A stretch of DNA of 64,000 bases from NCBI RefSeq assembly GCF_000018325.1, contig NC_009922.1:2542001-2606000 (forward strand), given 5' to 3'. Position 1 is the first letter of the stretch, and the number at the start of each line of letters is the position of its first letter. A program made the position numbers and the translations under genes. Below the pieces are notes generated by a model that saw nothing but the letters and a program-made list of their open reading frames with translations, made no database searches and had not been told where the DNA came from. This DNA comes from Alkaliphilus oremlandii OhILAs. Its GTDB lineage: Bacteria > Bacillota > Clostridia > Peptostreptococcales > Natronincolaceae. This document shows positions 41,754-50,157 of this stretch, piece after piece.

Positions 41754-42486
41754 AATATTGGAGCAGGAATTTCTGAAAACTATGGTATTGGGAGAGCTTT
41801 CCCCAGAGGATAAGGTTCTTACTACGGAAAGCGGCATTCAGGCTGTCCAATTAGCCAAGCAGCATCGACCGAATATCATTATTATGGATTTAATGATTGC
41901 AGAAGTTGATGGCCTCACTGCAATTCAAGATATTAGAAAATTTTTGCCCAATGCTTGTATCACAATATTATCTGCTTACTCGGATTTTTCCTATGCACAA
42001 AAGGCTATCAACCTTAAAGTTTTTGAATATCTACTAAAACCAGTAAAACCTTCTGCCTTTAAAGAGATTTTTAAAAAAATGCTGGAAATAGCCCATGAGG
42101 AGTCTATGATTTCTGAGCCCATTGAGAAAACTTTTCTGCCACTACAAGAGGAGCATCAATCCTTTATTCAAGAATCTGTAACTTATATTCAAGAACATTT
42201 TAAAGAAAAGCTGACTTTAGAGATGACAGCTTCCAGAGTGTTTATGAATCCAAAGTATTTTAGCCGTGTGTTCAAGAAAGAAATGGGAATATCTTTTACA
42301 GAATTTATCATTCAGCTCAGAATTCAATATGCATGCAGGCTGCTTGAAACTACAAATTACCCTGCCTATCGAATTTCATCGGAATGTGGTTTTTCAGATC
42401 CCTCCTACTTCAACAGGGTTTTCTGCGCTCAGCTGAATATGACGCCTCAAACCTATCGAAAGAATTCACAGGCTCAACAGCATTAA
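41725..42486 (+). CDS. AraC-type response regulator
   Basis: 253 residues: a receiver domain (residues ~1-120; acidic pocket VEDE, phospho-Asp in IIIMDLMIAEVDG, Thr/Ser in TILSAYSDF, Lys in LKPVKP) and a C-terminal AraC double helix-turn-helix (TASRVFMNPKYFSRVFKKEMG; ISSECGFSDPSYFNRVF). It is the cognate partner of the PocR kinase, whose gene it overlaps, and is the best candidate activator of the choline compartment operon. ATG 41725 follows GGGAGG at 9 nt. Confidence 0.94.
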   Translation: MNVVLIVEDEILEQEFLKTMVLGELSPEDKVLTTESGIQAVQLAKQHRPNIIIMDLMIAEVDGLTAIQDIRKFLPNACITILSAYSDFSYAQKAINLKVFEYLLKPVKPSAFKEIFKKMLEIAHEESMISEPIEKTFLPLQEEHQSFIQESVTYIQEHFKEKLTLEMTASRVFMNPKYFSRVFKKEMGISFTEFIIQLRIQYACRLLETTNYPAYRISSECGFSDPSYFNRVFCAQLNMTPQTYRKNSQAQQH

Positions 42487-42516
42487 AAAAAACCCCCAAA
42501 GTTTTGGGGGTTTTTT
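42486..42516. terminator. Bidirectional terminator between converging operons
   Basis: AAAAAACCCCCAAA/TTTGGGGGTTTTTT, a GC-rich 5-bp core extended by A/T pairs, ends both the plus-strand regulator gene and the minus-strand VOR operon. Confidence 0.92.
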
Positions 42517-42521
42517 ATGTT

Positions 42522-43064
42522 TTATCCTCGAACTGCAGCTGCTCCTCTTTCAAGAGCTTCCTTGTTTAATGGGATTAATTTTTCTTTGCTTGGTCCGTAA
42601 ACTTTCTTGAATGCTTCAAGAACAGAGTCTACAGAAACAGCTTTTGTTGCTTCTAGGTAAGCACCTAGCATGATCATGTTTACTACTCTGCTGTTACCCA
42701 TTTCAAGAGCGATATCATTGGCAGGTACATAATAAGTCTTTACATCATCTCTAGCTACTTTTTCTTCTACTAAAGAACTATTTACAATAACAACACCATC
42801 CGCAACTACGTTCTTTGCGAATTTAAGAGAAGGTAAGTTCATTACGATCGCTGCTGTTGCATCGTTTGTAATAACTGGTGATCCAACTGGCGCATCAGAT
42901 ACAACAACTGCACAGTTTGCAGCTCCTCCACGCATTTCTGGTCCATAAGAAGGTAACCAAGAAACTTCTTTGTTCTCGATCATCCCTGCATAGGTTAATA
43001 ATTGGCCTGCGGACATAACACCTTGACCACCGAATCCTGATAAAATTACTCTTTCTGTTGCCAT
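42522..43064 (-). CDS. 2-oxoacid:ferredoxin oxidoreductase gamma subunit
   Basis: 180 residues: ILSGFGGQGVMSAGQLL, SYGPEMRGGAANC and SDAPVGSPVI are the gamma-subunit hallmarks of PFOR/KGOR/VOR enzymes (CoA-binding domain III). With the alpha, beta and ferredoxin subunits encoded just upstream it oxidises a 2-oxoacid to acyl-CoA and CO2 with reduced ferredoxin. It is the last gene of the ptb-buk-VOR operon. GAGGGG precedes ATG 43064. Confidence 0.94.
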   Translation of the reverse strand: MATERVILSGFGGQGVMSAGQLLTYAGMIENKEVSWLPSYGPEMRGGAANCAVVVSDAPVGSPVITNDATAAIVMNLPSLKFAKNVVADGVVIVNSSLVEEKVARDDVKTYYVPANDIALEMGNSRVVNMIMLGAYLEATKAVSVDSVLEAFKKVYGPSKEKLIPLNKEALERGAAAVRG

Positions 43065-43065
43065 A

Positions 43066-43812
43066 TTATTTCCCCTCCTCTGGTGTACGGAAATTTCCTA
43101 GTGGATAGTAAGGAATTAAGTTTTCTTTTAACCATACCATAGCTTCTGGTGCTGTTACACCCCAGTTTGTTGGACATGTAGAAAGTACTTCTACGATACC
43201 GAAACCTTTACCTTCTAATTGTACTTCAAAAGCTTTTTTGATCGCTTTTTTAGCTTTTCTGATGTTTGGAATGTCATGTACAGATACTCTCTCTACGAAT
43301 ACTGCACCATCGATTGTCGCTAACATTTCAGCCATTCTGATTGGCTTTCCTGCTAATTCTTCTTGTCTTCCTTGAGGCGCTGTTGTTGCCTTTTGTCCAA
43401 CTAAAGTTGTTGGTGACATTTGTCCACCAGTCATTCCGTAAATAGCGTTATTTACGAAAATTGTTGTGAACTTTTCTCCTCTATGAGCAGCGTGAACGAT
43501 TTCAGCTGTACCGATGGATGCTAAGTCTCCATCTCCTTGGTATGTGAATACAACGTTTTCTGGAAGAACTCTTTTGATACCAGTTGCAACAGCTGGTGCT
43601 CTACCGTGAGCTGCTTCACTCATATCACAGTTGAAGTAATCGTAAGCAAGTACAGAACAACCTACTGGAGCTACCCCAATTGTTTTTCCTAATACACCTA
43701 GCTCTTCTAATACTTCTCCTACTAATCTATGAATAATACCATGAGTACATCCTGGACAATAGTGAGTTTGTTTTTCTGTTAAGCCTTCAGTCTTTTTAAA
43801 TACTACAGTCAT
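43066..43812 (-). CDS. 2-oxoacid:ferredoxin oxidoreductase beta subunit (TPP-binding)
   Basis: 248 residues with CPGCTHGIIHRL, the TPP/Mg motif YQGDGDLASIGTAEIVHAAHRGE followed by VNNAIYGMTGGQMSPTT. The sequence lacks the C-terminal Fe-S ligands found in longer PFORs, consistent with a four-subunit enzyme. The pattern GMTGGQ.SPTT with QGR is typical of VOR/KGOR beta subunits. It lies 1 nt from gamma, and its ATG shares a base with the alpha stop. Confidence 0.94.
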   Translation of the reverse strand: MTVVFKKTEGLTEKQTHYCPGCTHGIIHRLVGEVLEELGVLGKTIGVAPVGCSVLAYDYFNCDMSEAAHGRAPAVATGIKRVLPENVVFTYQGDGDLASIGTAEIVHAAHRGEKFTTIFVNNAIYGMTGGQMSPTTLVGQKATTAPQGRQEELAGKPIRMAEMLATIDGAVFVERVSVHDIPNIRKAKKAIKKAFEVQLEGKGFGIVEVLSTCPTNWGVTAPEAMVWLKENLIPYYPLGNFRTPEEGK

Positions 43813-44873
43813 TATTTTGCACCCCCTAAGATTTCCTTAGCTTTTGCGATGATTGCGTCTGGTGTAGGAACCATACCACCAGTTCTTCCGTAGAAGTGTA
43901 CTGGAAGTCTTCCTTCGTTTGCAATTTTTACGTCATCGATCATTTGACCTGTACTCATTTCTACAGATAATAAAGCTTTTGCAGTCGCTGGAATTTCACT
44001 AAATGCTTTTGTTGGATATGGCCATAAAGTAATTGGTCTGATTAAACCAGCCTTAATTCCTTCTGCTCTTAATGCTTCGATTGCATTTTTAACGATTCTT
44101 GAAGTTGTACCGTAAGATACCATTACGATCTCTGCATCTTCCATTTTGTACATTTCATATAATGTTTCATTTTCTTCGATTTCTTTATACTTTCTATCTA
44201 ATTTCCAGTTGTGATCTTCAAGTGCTTGAGGATCTAAGAATAAAGAGTTTACGATATTTGGTTTTCTATTTCCTTCTGTTCCTGTTGTTGCCCAATCTTT
44301 TGCTGGTAGATCTCTTTTCTTAGGCTCTTTAAATTCAACAGGCTCCATCATTTGTCCAATCATACCGTCTCCAAGAACGATTACTGGTGTTCTATAGTAG
44401 TCCGCTACGTTGAAAGCTTCCATTGTTAAGTCAACAGCCTCTTGAACTGTAGCAGGTGCATATACTGGGTGTCTGTAGTCTCCGTTTCCTCCACCTCTTG
44501 TAGACATGAAGTAGTCTGCTTGAGAAGGTTGGATACCACCAAGTCCTGGGCCACCTCTTGAAATATTTATAATAACTGCTGGTAATTCAGCTCCAGCAAT
44601 ATAACTGATTCCTTCTTGCTTTAGAGCAACCCCTACAGAAGAGGAAGATGTTAATACTCTTGCTCCTGTACCAGCAGCGCCATAGATCATATTGATTGCA
44701 GCAACTTCTGATTCAGCTTGAACAAACATTCCGCCAACCTTTGGTAATTCTCTAGACATAAATTCAGGTAATTCACTTTGTGGTGTAATTGGGTAACCGA
44801 AGAAATATTTACATCCTGCTTGAATCGCAGCAGCACCTAACGCTTCGTTTCCCTTCATTAATACTTTAGCCAT
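43812..44873 (-). CDS. vorB: 2-oxoisovalerate-type ferredoxin oxidoreductase alpha subunit (VorB-like)
   Basis: 353 residues: MKGNEALGAAAIQAGCKYFFGYPITPQSE with the substrate-facing GYPITP motif, TSSSSVGVALKQEGISYIAG, and the domain II region. Length and the GNEALG start favour the branched-chain (VOR) clade over pyruvate enzymes, as does linkage to ptb and buk; substrate preference is inferred. AAGGAGGG precedes ATG 44873. Confidence 0.9.
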   Translation of the reverse strand: MAKVLMKGNEALGAAAIQAGCKYFFGYPITPQSELPEFMSRELPKVGGMFVQAESEVAAINMIYGAAGTGARVLTSSSSVGVALKQEGISYIAGAELPAVIINISRGGPGLGGIQPSQADYFMSTRGGGNGDYRHPVYAPATVQEAVDLTMEAFNVADYYRTPVIVLGDGMIGQMMEPVEFKEPKKRDLPAKDWATTGTEGNRKPNIVNSLFLDPQALEDHNWKLDRKYKEIEENETLYEMYKMEDAEIVMVSYGTTSRIVKNAIEALRAEGIKAGLIRPITLWPYPTKAFSEIPATAKALLSVEMSTGQMIDDVKIANEGRLPVHFYGRTGGMVPTPDAIIAKAKEILGGAK

Positions 44874-44903
44874 GATATTTCCCTCCTTACAATTTTTATA
44901 TAA

Positions 44904-45134
44904 TTAATCTACTTTTTCTACAGTGATTACAACATCAGGACAAATTGTTGCACAGCTTGCACACGCGATACATTTTTCCATGTTCTCTTTAGTTACAGTC
45001 GCTGGATTATATCCTTTTGCATTGATTCTTGTTTTATCCATTTCAATAATTTTAACTGGACAAACAGTTGTACAAAGTGTACATCCTTTACAACGATTCT
45101 CATCAAAAATAACTCTTCCTTGAACTTTTGCCAT
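44904..45134 (-). CDS. 2-oxoacid:ferredoxin oxidoreductase delta subunit (dicluster ferredoxin)
   Basis: 76 residues with two CxxCxxCxxxCP sets: CKGCTLCTTVCP and CIACASCATICP, binding two [4Fe-4S] clusters. As the delta subunit it carries electrons from TPP chemistry in beta to external ferredoxin. AAGGAGGG precedes ATG 45134. Confidence 0.95.
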   Translation of the reverse strand: MAKVQGRVIFDENRCKGCTLCTTVCPVKIIEMDKTRINAKGYNPATVTKENMEKCIACASCATICPDVVITVEKVD

Positions 45135-45230
45135 TGTTTTAACCCTCCTTATATAATAATAAATAACTTGAGGAATATATAAACTTTGCCTTCATCAGCC
45201 ACCACCTCCAGCAAAAATCATATACAAAAT

Positions 45231-45902
45231 CTACATCCAATCTTCTCGCATGATCATTTTAATCGGAAGGATTTCTCCTTCTAAATCATTTGGCAGCTCT
45301 TTTGCTACACTTTCAATCACACTGATATATTTTATTGGAATATTCAGCTCTTTCGATGCTAAACTGCAAAGCTCCTGTCCTCTTAAAATATCCTCTACGC
45401 TTGTATATCTCAGCATATGCGTATTGTTAATCAGACCGGTTACCTTCGCTCTCGATGTTGTCTCAATGGATCGAATATGATGGATTAAGCCCTCTAGGGT
45501 TTGTGTTTCCGGTCTGTTGGCATTTACCACACAGAACATGTCATATTTTCCATCCACGAGATACTCCTGGTATCTTCCTAAGGTTCGAGCCCCCATGGAA
45601 TCCCCACCGACATCCATTACAAAATCATAGCTTTCATTTTGCAACGGTCCTAAGATTGCCGCTGATATGGAAGGTAAGTCCGTACCAGAGCCTTCCACAT
45701 AGCTGGACTCTACTTCTATACCATAGCTTCTCAGCAGTTTATGTTTTTCTCTACTTCTGAAGTATGGGTTGACCACATCGAGATCTGCTAAAGCTACTTT
45801 CTTTCCTTGTTTTGCTAGCTCTATGGCGTAGTTTATGGAAAACTCCGTTTTCCCACTGCCGTAGTGACCGATGATAATTCTAACTCTATTGTCTTTCAAC
45901 AT
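45231..45902 (-). CDS. ParA/MinD-like P-loop ATPase in the ptb-buk-VOR operon
   Basis: About 223 residues. A deviant Walker A (GHYGSGKTEFS, residues ~13-23), LADLDVVNPYFRSREK (switch Asp) and DVGGDSMGARTLGRY place it among SIMIBI-class nucleotide-binding proteins. VNANRPETQTLEG and the TGLINNTHM guanine-like segment recur in this uncharacterised subgroup. It lies between the ferredoxin subunit and buk, close enough (11 nt) for one transcript. Possible roles are metallocentre insertion or enzyme maturation; no direct evidence. ATG 45902 chosen for AAAGG 8 nt upstream. Confidence 0.85.
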   Translation of the reverse strand: MLKDNRVRIIIGHYGSGKTEFSINYAIELAKQGKKVALADLDVVNPYFRSREKHKLLRSYGIEVESSYVEGSGTDLPSISAAILGPLQNESYDFVMDVGGDSMGARTLGRYQEYLVDGKYDMFCVVNANRPETQTLEGLIHHIRSIETTSRAKVTGLINNTHMLRYTSVEDILRGQELCSLASKELNIPIKYISVIESVAKELPNDLEGEILPIKMIMREDWM

Positions 45903-45913
45903 TTTAATCACCT

Positions 45914-46990
45914 TTATTGGTATTTTTTTGCTTCCTCTTCTCCTCTTAGTACTCTTAATCCACCTTCAGCTAAAGCGATCATTTCATCTTCGCCAGGATA
46001 GATTACTACATTAGAGATAAAGTCCACATCTTCCTTAATCCAAGCTGTAAATTCTTTATCGTATGCAATACCACCAGTTAAAATAATTGCATCTACTTTA
46101 CCTTTTAATACTGCTGCACATGCACCGATTTCTTTTGCAACTTGGTATGCCATCGCTTTATATATTAATTCAGCTTCCTTATTTCCTTCTTCAATCATCT
46201 TGCAAACTTCTCTACCATCATTGGTATTTAAGTAAGCCACAAGACCACCTTTACCTGTGATTAATTTCTTAATCGCCTCTAAAGTATATTCTCCTGAGAA
46301 ACACATTTTTGCTAATTGTCCTGCTGGAAGTCCACCGGATCTTTCTGGTGAGAATGGTCCATCTCCATCCAATGCATTGTTTACTTCTACAACTCTTCCT
46401 TGCTTGTGAGCACCTACAGAAACACCGCCACCTAAGTGTGCAACGATTACGTTCACTTCATCGTAAGCCTTACCCATATCTTTTGCGTATCTTCTAGCTA
46501 CTGCTTTTTGATTTAATGCATGGAATATACTCATTCTCTCTAGTTGAGGAATACCAGATATTCTAGCGATCGGATCTAATTCATCTACAACCACTGGGTC
46601 AACGATGAAAGATGGAATATTTAATTGACCTGCAATTTCGTGTGCGATAATTCCACCTAAGTTTGAAGCATGTTGTCCAAGAACGCCGACTTTTAAATCA
46701 GCTAGCATATTTTCATCTACGGTATAAGTTCCACCTTCAATCGGCTTTAATAGACCGCCTCTACCTACAACTGCATCCAGCTTTGTAAGATTCATGCCTT
46801 TCTCATTCAATGTTTCAAGAATTACATTTTTTCTAAATTCATATTGAGCAAAAATTGTTGCATATTGTCCAATTTCTTCGGAAGAGTGTCTTAAAACCTC
46901 TTCAAATATATTCTTTTCGTTATCAAATATAGCAATTTTTGTAGATGTGGATCCTGGATTAATCGTTAATATTCTAAAAGTTTCACTCAT
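45914..46990 (-). CDS. buk: Butyrate (branched-chain acid) kinase
   Basis: 358 residues of the acetokinase family: LTINPGSTSTKIAIF, VVGRGGLLKPIEGG, VAHLGGGVSVGAH, NALDGDGPFSPERSGGLP. It transfers phosphate from butyryl- or isobutyryl/isovaleryl-phosphate to ADP. Length (~355) separates Buk from acetate kinases (~400). Linked to ptb upstream and VOR downstream, it performs the ATP-yielding step of 2-oxoacid fermentation. GGAGCGG precedes ATG 46990. Confidence 0.96.
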   Translation of the reverse strand: MSETFRILTINPGSTSTKIAIFDNEKNIFEEVLRHSSEEIGQYATIFAQYEFRKNVILETLNEKGMNLTKLDAVVGRGGLLKPIEGGTYTVDENMLADLKVGVLGQHASNLGGIIAHEIAGQLNIPSFIVDPVVVDELDPIARISGIPQLERMSIFHALNQKAVARRYAKDMGKAYDEVNVIVAHLGGGVSVGAHKQGRVVEVNNALDGDGPFSPERSGGLPAGQLAKMCFSGEYTLEAIKKLITGKGGLVAYLNTNDGREVCKMIEEGNKEAELIYKAMAYQVAKEIGACAAVLKGKVDAIILTGGIAYDKEFTAWIKEDVDFISNVVIYPGEDEMIALAEGGLRVLRGEEEAKKYQ

Positions 46991-47087
46991 TGTTTTTCCG
47001 CTCCTCTGATTAAAAATAGAATTTGTTCACTTCTGTTCACAATGCTTATAATGCAATCAGTTTTTAATTCCTAAAAACTTCAAATGC

Positions 47088-47996
47088 TTAAAATAATTTT
47101 GCTGCACATAATACACCAAGTGCAATAGAATACAGTTTTGCTTCGTCGCTATCTGCTCTAGACGTTAATACGACTGGCGCTTTTGCACCAACAATCAGTC
47201 CTGCGTTTTTAGCGCCTGCAAAGAATACCATGGATTTATATAAAATATTACCAGCTTCTATGTCTGGAACTAATAAAATCTCAGCTTGACCTGCAACTGG
47301 ATGGTTAATTCCCTTGTGTTTTGCAGCTTCCATTGAAACCGCATTATCCAGTGCAAATGGACCACCTACAATACAGCCTGTCAGTTCACCATTTTTATTC
47401 ATCTCTTCTAAAGCCGCTGCTTCTACCGTATCCTTCATTTTTGGATTTACTTTTTCAACTGCACAAAGAGCTGCTACCTTAGGCTCTGGAATATCAAGAG
47501 CGTGAGCTACTTGAACGGCATTTTCAATAATTTGTTTTTTTGTATTTAAATCCGGTGCCAAGTTCATAGCTGCATCTGTTACGAAGAATAGTCGATCGTA
47601 TTCCTTCACATCAAATACCGCAACGTGACTTAGTACATTACCAGTTCTAAGACCGATTTCAGGGTCTAATACGGCTTTTAAAACTACAGAAGTATCCACT
47701 AAGCCTTTCATTACCATATGTGCCTTGCCAGAAGAAACAAGTTCTACTGCTTTTCTACAAGCTTCTACTGCATCTTTCACATCGATAATTTCAAATTGAC
47801 CTGCATCAATCTTGTGATTTTGGGCAATTTCTAGAATTTTTTCCTTATCACCAACTAAAATCGCATTTACAATACCTTCTGCCACAGCTTGGTTCACTGC
47901 AGATAAAACTTCAAAGTCTTGGGCACAGGCTACAGAGATTGTTTTTGGACCTCTCTGTTTTGCGATTTCCATTACTTCTTTAAAATTTTTAATCAT
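47088..47996 (-). CDS. ptb: Phosphate butyryltransferase
   Basis: 302 residues of the PTA_PTB family: SVACAQDFEVLSAV, LVGDKEKILEIA, AHMVMKGLVDTSVVLKAVLD, GPFALDNAVS and QAEILLVPDIEAGNILYKS. It converts acyl-CoA (butyryl or branched-chain) to acyl-phosphate. It is the first gene after the sigma-54 promoter at 48133-48149, with a leader of about 120 nt. GGTGA precedes ATG 47996. Confidence 0.96.
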   Translation of the reverse strand: MIKNFKEVMEIAKQRGPKTISVACAQDFEVLSAVNQAVAEGIVNAILVGDKEKILEIAQNHKIDAGQFEIIDVKDAVEACRKAVELVSSGKAHMVMKGLVDTSVVLKAVLDPEIGLRTGNVLSHVAVFDVKEYDRLFFVTDAAMNLAPDLNTKKQIIENAVQVAHALDIPEPKVAALCAVEKVNPKMKDTVEAAALEEMNKNGELTGCIVGGPFALDNAVSMEAAKHKGINHPVAGQAEILLVPDIEAGNILYKSMVFFAGAKNAGLIVGAKAPVVLTSRADSDEAKLYSIALGVLCAAKLF

Positions 47997-48132
47997 TTTA
48001 GCTTCACCTCATAATTCTAAAATTTTTATTCTTTTAAAATGGTAATTAGCTACATCAGCTAAATCATAGCTTTTTGATTTCTTTCATTTAAATTTTCAAT
48101 ATAACGACTTATAACTCACTCTGTAAATTAAA

Positions 48133-48149
48133 TGCAAGAGACATGCCAA
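48133..48149 (-). promoter_or_regulatory. Sigma-54 (-24/-12) promoter of the ptb-buk-VOR operon
   Basis: TTGGCATGTCTCTTGCA on the minus strand matches the YTGGCACG-N4-TTGCW consensus at all fixed positions but one (T for C), with the GG and GC dinucleotides 10 bp apart. It lies between ptb and the gene for a sigma-54 enhancer-binding protein. Confidence 0.88.
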
Positions 48150-48240
48150 ATAAATTATTTGGATATAATAATTGTATTTGTGCAAATTCGAGGCTTTCCT
48201 TGATACTATTATTTCAATAAAAATAAAATAACTTGTAAAA

Positions 48241-48301
48241 ATATATTTCATGCAACAAATTGCATGAAATATATTGCACACTTCCATGCAATTTGTTGCA
48301 T
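48241..48301. promoter_or_regulatory. Twin palindromic enhancer sites (UAS) for the sigma-54 activator
   Basis: Two sites share the core ATGCAA-N4-TTGCAT. Site A (core 48250-48265) has perfect arms extended to about 16 bp each side of CAAA. Site B (48286-48301) is the exact reverse complement of the 16-bp core. Their centres are 36 bp apart and about 115-155 bp upstream of the -12/-24 element, the usual place for activator binding. Confidence 0.82.
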
Positions 48302-48316
48302 TGTTATTTTTAGTGA

Positions 48317-50041
48317 TTATTCTTCAATTACATATTTCTCCATTTTATAATATAAATTTCGAATGGATATCTGTAATTCTTTTGCCGTAGCTGTACGATT
48401 ACCATTATTTCTATTCAGTGCATCCATAATGACTTGTTTTTCCAATGCCTCCATGGTTTCCTTCAGATTCTTAACATTGTCCCTATCCTCTGTAGCGTAA
48501 CTTATATGCTGTTCTGGATTGGTCTTAAGTTCACTATGCAGAAGCTTCGGAAGATGTTCCTCTTTAATCACGGTTTCGTTAATCTTCATATTGATGATAG
48601 AACGTCCAATAATGTTTTGTAGTTCCCTTACATTCCCTGGCCAATCATAAGATTTCAATCGTTCTAAAGCTTCTTCATCAATGTTTTCTACATGTCGACC
48701 ATATTCTTGATTCAGCTTGTTAATTAGATTTAATACCAGATAATGAAAATCACTCAATCTCTTTTTTAAAGGCGGTATCTGAATGGGAATTACATTTAAT
48801 CGGTAGTATAAATCCTCCCGAAACTTTCCCTCCTCTATGGCTTTCTCTAAAGAAGCGTTCGTTGCAGCAATAACACGTACATCGATATTGATCGGACTGG
48901 TACCGCCAACTCGAACAATTTCTTTTTCCTGCAGTACCCGAAGGAGCTTCACCTGTGTACTGAGAGAGATTTCACCGATCTCATCTAAGAATATCGTCCC
49001 ACCATGAGCCTGCTCAAAAAACCCTACTTTTCCACCCTTCAATGCACCTGTAAATGCGCCTTCTTCATAGCCAAACAGCTCACTTTCAAGAATGTTTTCA
49101 TTAATTGCAGCACAGTTTACACGAACAAATTGATTGTATCTTCGATAGGATAAATTATGGATGGCATGGGCAAATAGCTCTTTTCCTGTTCCACTTTCCC
49201 CCCTCAAAAGCACAGTAGCTGGAGTCAGTGCCGCCTTTTTTGCTTTCTCTATTGCAGTAACCATCAATTCATCGTATCCGATAATATCATCAAAGGTATA
49301 TTTTGCCTCAAGCTTTCTGATGATTTGCTTTGCCTGCATCAGCTCATTATGGAGCCTTCTGATCTCGGTCAAATCATGCAATATCCCTACACTGCCTTTT
49401 AGATCCCCATCAACGATAATCGGCGCTGCGCTGGCTACAACTTCTTTTTTATTGGGCCCTATTTTGAGTCTTGCACCTTTTACTGGCTTTTTAGTCTTTA
49501 AAACCCTCATGTGAACACTTTTGCCTTCTACAACATCTACTGTAGCTGGCTTTCCAATGATATCTTCTTCGGAAAGTCCGATCAGATCCGTATAGGCAGG
49601 ATTAATCATAATACCGATGCCATTTTCATTGCAAACTGAAATAGCATCTTGGCTGGAATTGAAAATTCCTTCCAATAAACTCTGCATCTCTTTTAATTTA
49701 TAAATTTCATCATTTAAATTTAGTATTTCACTGATGTCCCGGAATACCGCCACTGCACCCGTTATATTTCCTTTATCATCCTTTACAGGCATTCTACTGG
49801 TAATAATAGAGATATCTGCGATTACTTGTCTACGATTTAATTCTGATTCTCCAGTTTTTAAAATATAGGGTAATCTTGTACTTGGAAGAACATCTTCAAT
49901 ATATTTTCCTAAAGCATCCTTCTCTTTCACTTTCACAATTTTTTCTGCTGCTCTATTAAATAAGGTAATAATTCCTTTCATATCTACAGCAATGGTCGCA
50001 TCTTGGGTGCTATTTAAAATTACATCGATTTCATTCAACAT
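48317..50041 (-). CDS. Sigma-54-dependent PAS/AAA+ transcriptional activator
   Basis: About 574 residues: PAS at ~1-110, second PAS at ~120-230, AAA+ at ~255-490 (Walker A GESGTGKE, GAFTGA loop intact in YEEGAFTGALKGG, Walker B GGTIFLDEIGE, arginine region RVIAATNASLEKAI), and a Fis-type helix-turn-helix at the end (NNGNRTATAKELQISIRNLYYKME). It must activate the sigma-54 promoter just downstream of its own stop codon, presumably in response to a PAS-bound metabolite. Start at 50041 chosen for AAGGGAAG upstream. The gene precedes the operon it probably controls. Confidence 0.95.
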   Translation of the reverse strand: MLNEIDVILNSTQDATIAVDMKGIITLFNRAAEKIVKVKEKDALGKYIEDVLPSTRLPYILKTGESELNRRQVIADISIITSRMPVKDDKGNITGAVAVFRDISEILNLNDEIYKLKEMQSLLEGIFNSSQDAISVCNENGIGIMINPAYTDLIGLSEEDIIGKPATVDVVEGKSVHMRVLKTKKPVKGARLKIGPNKKEVVASAAPIIVDGDLKGSVGILHDLTEIRRLHNELMQAKQIIRKLEAKYTFDDIIGYDELMVTAIEKAKKAALTPATVLLRGESGTGKELFAHAIHNLSYRRYNQFVRVNCAAINENILESELFGYEEGAFTGALKGGKVGFFEQAHGGTIFLDEIGEISLSTQVKLLRVLQEKEIVRVGGTSPINIDVRVIAATNASLEKAIEEGKFREDLYYRLNVIPIQIPPLKKRLSDFHYLVLNLINKLNQEYGRHVENIDEEALERLKSYDWPGNVRELQNIIGRSIINMKINETVIKEEHLPKLLHSELKTNPEQHISYATEDRDNVKNLKETMEALEKQVIMDALNRNNGNRTATAKELQISIRNLYYKMEKYVIEE

Positions 50042-50112
50042 ATCTAATCTTCCCTTCATTCTAGTAAAGAAAATATTGGTTATAAAAGCTTTGGTTTTAT
50101 GGGCACTAGGAC

Positions 50113-50141
50113 AAAACCGGATAAGGTTAATTATCCGGTTC
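50113..50141 (-). terminator. cdaR terminator
   Basis: AACCGGATAA/TTATCCGGTT stem with a 5-nt loop followed by TTTT on the minus strand, just past the cdaR stop. Confidence 0.8.
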
Positions 50142-50157
50142 TGTCTATCACTATGAA

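Noticed and set aside
48096..48287. 63-codon minus-strand reading frame over the ptb upstream region
   Set aside because: It covers the sigma-54 promoter and the palindromic sites, has no ribosome binding site and a composition unlike the neighbouring proteins.
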